Positions 33,349 through 36,444 of a stretch of 36,444 bases of DNA are shown piece by piece. How positions within the stretch are numbered: the first letter of the stretch is position 1; each line of letters opens with the position of its first letter. Below the pieces are notes generated by a model that saw only the letters and a list, made by a program, of their open reading frames with translations, was not told the origin of the DNA and searched no databases. The position numbers and the translations under genes were made by a program. Source of the DNA: Silene noctiflora (Eukaryota > Streptophyta > Magnoliopsida > Caryophyllales > Caryophyllaceae). The DNA lies in contig VHZZ01004804.1 of the NCBI GenBank assembly GCA_009801015.1, positions 57,822-94,265 of the forward strand. The letters run 5' to 3'.

Positions 33349-33536
33349 CAGGGGTGTCTAAGGCCACGAGCAACCACGGGTGTGGGAACCAGGCCTCCGC
33401 TTTTAGTCACCGTATTACGAGCTTTTATTAATGAAATTCAATATAAACTTCGAAGTATAATATACTCGTGTATTCATATTTGGGGCCTCATTTTTCCTTA
33501 TCGCACTGGACTTCCATTTGTTTTAAGACGCCCCTG
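33349..33536. mobile_element. hAT-type MITE with 8-bp duplication
   Basis: The ends CAGGGGTGTCTAAG and (reverse strand) CAGGGGCGTCTTAAAAC flank 188 bp. gttataac (33341-33348) and cttataac (33537-33544) agree at 7 of 8 bases. CAGGG-type ends with an 8-bp duplication are characteristic of hAT elements. It carries no coding sequence. Confidence 0.75.
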
Positions 33537-34275
33537 CTTATAACGGAGGTAAAATGATGATTTTATGAAAAAAGTGTAATCAAGTGGGATTGACATTAGA
33601 TTTTTTATTATTATGCTATTTATTAGTATTTTTTTTAAAATTAGGTTAAATTAAATTAACTACCATATGTTGATAGTATATCAATACTGAGTTTATTGCA
33701 TTAATTTTCGAATATCTACCCTACTTGGCTACTCAGTATATCACATTAGATATGATCCTCATTAATGGAAAAAGACATTTCTGTATTAATTGAGTGTATA
33801 CATTCCAATTTATTACATACCCATTTATGAAGGGAATACAAAACGTCACTCCGAACTTACTAATGTCACATATGTTTATGAGATGGCAAATAGTAACATA
33901 CGATTATTAATATGACAATTATCAAAATATTTCATGTGAGTATGTGGATTAATTGTTTAAAACTCAGCACCAGATGGAATGGGTCGTGCCAGACACTCCG
34001 TCGTGTCGACCACCATTCCTAGAAGAGAAAATGGCACAACTCAAGCACGAGAAGGTGGGTTTTGTGTTGTGTCATGCCTTTAAAATAGAAATGACGGTCC
34101 CGCATGACCCATAGCATGTCATGTCGTACTTAGATGTGCCCAAACAATCTCCACTTCGATATTATTTCTTTATATTTTGAGGATGCTCAAACATCGAGCG
34201 TAGGTGAGTCGTGTTGTGCCTAGACTAGGCATAAACTTCTTTCTCAAACTTCATCCCATCCCGTGTCATGCTAGA

Positions 34276-34310
34276 ATGGACCATGGACCATGGACCATGG
34301 ACCATGGACC
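34276..34310 (+). repeat. Microsatellite (ATGGACC)5
   Basis: Five perfect head-to-tail copies of the 7-base unit atggacc occur here. The junctions make repeated ccatgg palindromes. It lies in intergenic DNA. Confidence 0.95.
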
Positions 34311-34415
34311 ATGCTTGGGTGTCGAAGGAATGGACAAAATAGGTCGAAGAACAAACGTTTTAAGTACAACGACTCAGTAAGAGATGTAACATTTCTTTGG
34401 TAATGAAAAAAGGAA

Positions 34416-34586
34416 AATGATAAATACAGCCCTAAGGGCTGTATTTAAGGGACCAAAAAAGGAAAGAAAAACTTAAATCAAGCATTAATGACATCAATTT
34501 TCGCGTAATTATGTCATAAATTCCTAATTTAATTCCATTTTGGGAAGTATTTTAGCTCTTAAATACAGCCCTCTGTATTTATCATT
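34416..34586. mobile_element. MITE with nested palindromic ends
   Basis: The left end aatgataaatacagccc and the right end (reverse strand) aatgataaatacagagggc match. Inside the left end, aaatacagccc-taa-gggctgtattt forms its own hairpin. The element is about 171 bp. No target duplication is clear. Confidence 0.6.
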
Positions 34587-34666
34587 ACCCATGAAAAAAT
34601 GGTAATTGGCGAACTATTACTCCATATCAAAATAGTCCGTTTAAAGCAAGACTAATTGCTAATTCA

Positions 34667-34850
34667 AAGCGTCTTGCTTGTGACGGACACTATCCGTCAC
34701 AAGCTGAAGATGGATATTGTCCTCTCACAATAAGGCAAGTGAGGGAGAAATAGAGCATCTCATGGATAGTGTCACTTGCATATTGTGAGAGGGGCACTAT
34801 CCGTCTTCAGCTTGTGACAGATAGTGTCCGTCTTCAATGAGAATTTGGGA
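34667..34850. mobile_element. GTGACGG foldback MITE, copy 3
   Basis: Both ends contain ttgtgacggacactatccg-type sequence, repeated as terminal sub-palindromes. The longer arms carry ctctcacaataaggcaagtg and cttgcatattgtgagagggg. It is the best-preserved copy of the family in this window. Confidence 0.75.
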
Positions 34851-34981
34851 TGCTAATTAAACATGCGGTCAAATGTTGACATGAAACACGGCAGCCAATC
34901 CTTTGTTTCCTTTAATATCTTATCGTCTTGTTTTTAATGATCTCAATTCTAGTCTAAAACGGCTCTATTGACCTTGGCAAA

Positions 34982-35165
34982 TTCTCATTTGTGACGGAAG
35001 GTATCCGTCACAAATGAGAAGACGGGTACCATTTTGTGAGACAAAATGCCCAAATAGAGGAGAGAGGAAAGTAAGTGGGGGTGCCCCCACCTTGTACCCC
35101 TATTTGTTTTGTGAGTGGCATTATCCGTCTTCGAATCCGACCCGTCACAAGGGAGACGCTTTGAT
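34982..35165. mobile_element. GTGACGG foldback MITE, diverged copy 4
   Basis: It starts with a short palindrome (attctcatttgtgacgg with ccgtcacaaatgagaa), continues with agacgggtaccattttgtga and ends with ccgtcttcgaatccgacccg and tcacaag. The centre differs from the other three copies, so it is a related subfamily. Confidence 0.6.
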
Positions 35166-35314
35166 TGACCTTATTCATACGTTTTTGTCTTCTATTATTG
35201 ACCGTTAAAAATTAAAGAAATTAGGAGATAAACTAATGATTCACAAATTTCAGTATAACGGCACATAGAGGTGATTAGGTGGAACGATCGATGGTTTTGT
35301 ATAATCGTCCACCT

Positions 35315-35410
35315 ATAATGACAACTAACTTAGTTGGTAAAGTTATTAAAGTTGGTGTTTATGACCTCGGTTCAAATTCTTGTGTCTTCATTAAACCAAT
35401 AAACAATCTC
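35315..35410 (+). mobile_element. tRNA-derived SINE-like sequence
   Basis: An A box tagttggtaaag and a B box cggttcaaattct lie about 30 bases apart, as in tRNA-derived SINE heads. The 3' part is short and merges into AT-rich DNA. No cloverleaf can be drawn. Confidence 0.55.
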
Positions 35411-35539
35411 TAAGAAACTTCTCTAATAATAAACTAAAAGATTAAGCAACTCTCTTTTTTTCCGCTCAACTGATCTGATTGACAGACATAGTGACCCACA
35501 TTGAAAAATCAATCATTCAATCAATTGTCAAACAAATAA

Positions 35540-35659
35540 CACAAAAACTTTCGAGAGACGGTCTCTCACATGATGGGGTGAGGGACCCACTACTTTTTCT
35601 ATTTTCCTATTATGTCTCTCACTAAATTAGTGAGAGACGGTCTCTCACGAGACCTACTG
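35540..35659. mobile_element. Mutator-type MITE, copy B
   Basis: This 120-bp element is the reverse complement of the family member at 6277-6420, with only a few differences and without its extra hairpin. The flanks aacaaataa (35531-35539) and aataaatat (35660-35668) agree at 7 of 9 bases, consistent with an aged 9-bp duplication. Confidence 0.75.
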
Positions 35660-35751
35660 AATAAATATAAAAATACTTATTGTATTATTATTACATATCT
35701 TATCTTAAGTATTATAATAAATAGCCACGCAAGATTTTGACCAAAAACCTG

Positions 35752-35774
35752 AAAATAAATAAATAAATAAATTA
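35752..35774 (+). repeat. (AAAT)n microsatellite
   Basis: About five head-to-tail copies of aaat/aata abut the left end of the Stowaway-type element that follows. Confidence 0.8.
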
Positions 35775-35777
35775 ATA

Positions 35778-36091
35778 CTCTCTCCAATCCGCTATTTTCT
35801 TTCCCTTTCAAGTGGGCACAAGGATTAAGGGGGGGAGTATTATATTGATAAAGGAAAATGTGGGGTTGGGGGATTGTAGTAATTAGGAATAAAATAAGAA
35901 TAAAAAAGTTGGTGGGGTTTGGTGATAGGAGAGAGGGATGAATAAAATAAGAGTAAAAGTGTTGGGTGGGGTTTGGTGATAGGAGAGAGATGAATAAAAT
36001 AAGAGTAAATTGTTACCAAAAATAGAAAGGGGAAGAAAACCTGAATAATCCGTTTTAAGAAATAGGGAAGAAAATAGAGGATTGGAGGGAG
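35778..36091. mobile_element. Stowaway-type MITE with internal tandem repeat
   Basis: The ends ctctctccaatccgctattt and (reverse strand) ctccctccaatcctctattt match over about 25 bases, and TA flanks both sides (35776-35777 and 36092-36093). Inside, gaataaaataagagtaaaa-like and ggggtttggtgataggagag blocks are repeated in tandem at a period of roughly 55 bases. Confidence 0.75.
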
Positions 36092-36300
36092 TATAATTTA
36101 TAGAATCACATTACAATATAGCAGGTATATAATTTGATATTGTAAAATACAAAAAGAAACCACAATAATAAAGTATAAACTACAATAATATCTCCCTCGA
36201 TTATTTTAAATTTTAAAATAGAAACAAAAACAAAAACGAAGGATACTGATTTGAGATTTTATAATAAAAAATAAAATATTTTTTCTCTGATCATATCCTA

Positions 36301-36352
36301 TAATATACTACGAAATTATAATATACTACAAAATTATATACTACGAAATTAT
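36301..36352 (+). repeat. Short AT-rich tandem repeat
   Basis: Three near copies of atatactac(g/a)aaattat follow each other. It is intergenic and of no known role. Confidence 0.75.
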
Positions 36353-36444
36353 TTCCCTAAGAATTGATTGATGAACGTTTTTTACGAGATATTATATCCT
36401 TACCAAAAATACAAATTCCTACCACCAATATATACATATTTGTG

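Larger units (their letters stand above)
32509..36444. other. Glucanase upstream region, repeat-rich, without genes
   Basis: No coding gene is supported in these 3.9 kb. Apart from the promoter there is a succession of small transposons listed separately, plus AT-rich sequence at 33600-33960 and a patch with degenerate tcatgtcgtg-type words at about 33970-34270. Short reading frames at 32862-33047 and 35014-35208 lie in repeats or AT-rich DNA and are not genes. Confidence 0.65.

Noticed and set aside
35315..35410. tRNA gene
   Set aside because: A and B boxes are visible here and at 2080-2232, 4803-4972 and 14415-14515, but no acceptor stem or cloverleaf can be paired. SINE heads explain the boxes.

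Overview
The window is nuclear DNA from a flowering plant, almost certainly a eudicot. The evidence is spliced genes with GT-AG introns, plant-type actin, CER10, ALG5, B12D and GH17 proteins, AT-rich introns, and many tRNA-derived SINEs and small MITEs. Some repeat styles (degenerate GACCCGA-type tracts, foldbacks built on GTGACGG and GAGAGAC motifs) look like Caryophyllales genomes to me. That is only an impression.

Six protein-coding genes can be assembled exon by exon, each with a continuous reading frame. (1) A RING-finger gene with a C4C4 finger, + strand, 1439-3658, 3 exons, 245 aa. (2) A B12D/MLRQ-type small mitochondrial membrane protein, + strand, 5500-8231, 3 exons, 92 aa. (3) A very-long-chain enoyl-CoA reductase (CER10/ECR), + strand, 9812-14113, 4 exons, 310 aa. 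(4) An actin, + strand, coding 18578-20270, 4 coding exons plus a leader exon and a leader intron of about 1.8 kb, 377 aa. (5) A dolichyl-phosphate beta-glucosyltransferase (ALG5), - strand, 28797-21560, 10 exons, 335 aa. (6) A secreted GH17 beta-1,3-glucanase with a C-terminal X8/CBM43 domain, - strand, 32508-30270, 4 exons, 463 aa. Genes 1-4 point right and genes 5-6 point left, so actin and ALG5 converge. The genes are ordinary housekeeping or cell-wall genes with no evident joint pathway. CER10 and ALG5 both act at the ER, but nothing suggests a functional cluster.

The space between exons is dominated by small non-autonomous mobile elements. I could define ends and target-site duplications for a complete 428-bp Helitron (29205-29632), a 96-bp SINE with a 16-bp duplication in the RING gene intron, a Mutator-type MITE with a perfect 9-bp duplication in the B12D intron (second copy at 35540-35659), a hAT-type MITE (33349-33536), a Tourist-type MITE (11539-11813) and several Stowaway-type MITEs. 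A GTGACGG foldback family occurs four times. ALG5 introns also carry three perfect copies of a 94-bp tandem repeat, an approximately 884-bp element with long inverted ends, and a degenerate 55-74 bp minisatellite. The actin leader intron is largely degenerate tandem duplications. An isolated perfect 25-bp-stem hairpin (8790-8855) is the least explained structure.

I found no previously undescribed multi-gene system. The most unusual observations are repeat architectures and a Pro/His-repeat linker in the glucanase.
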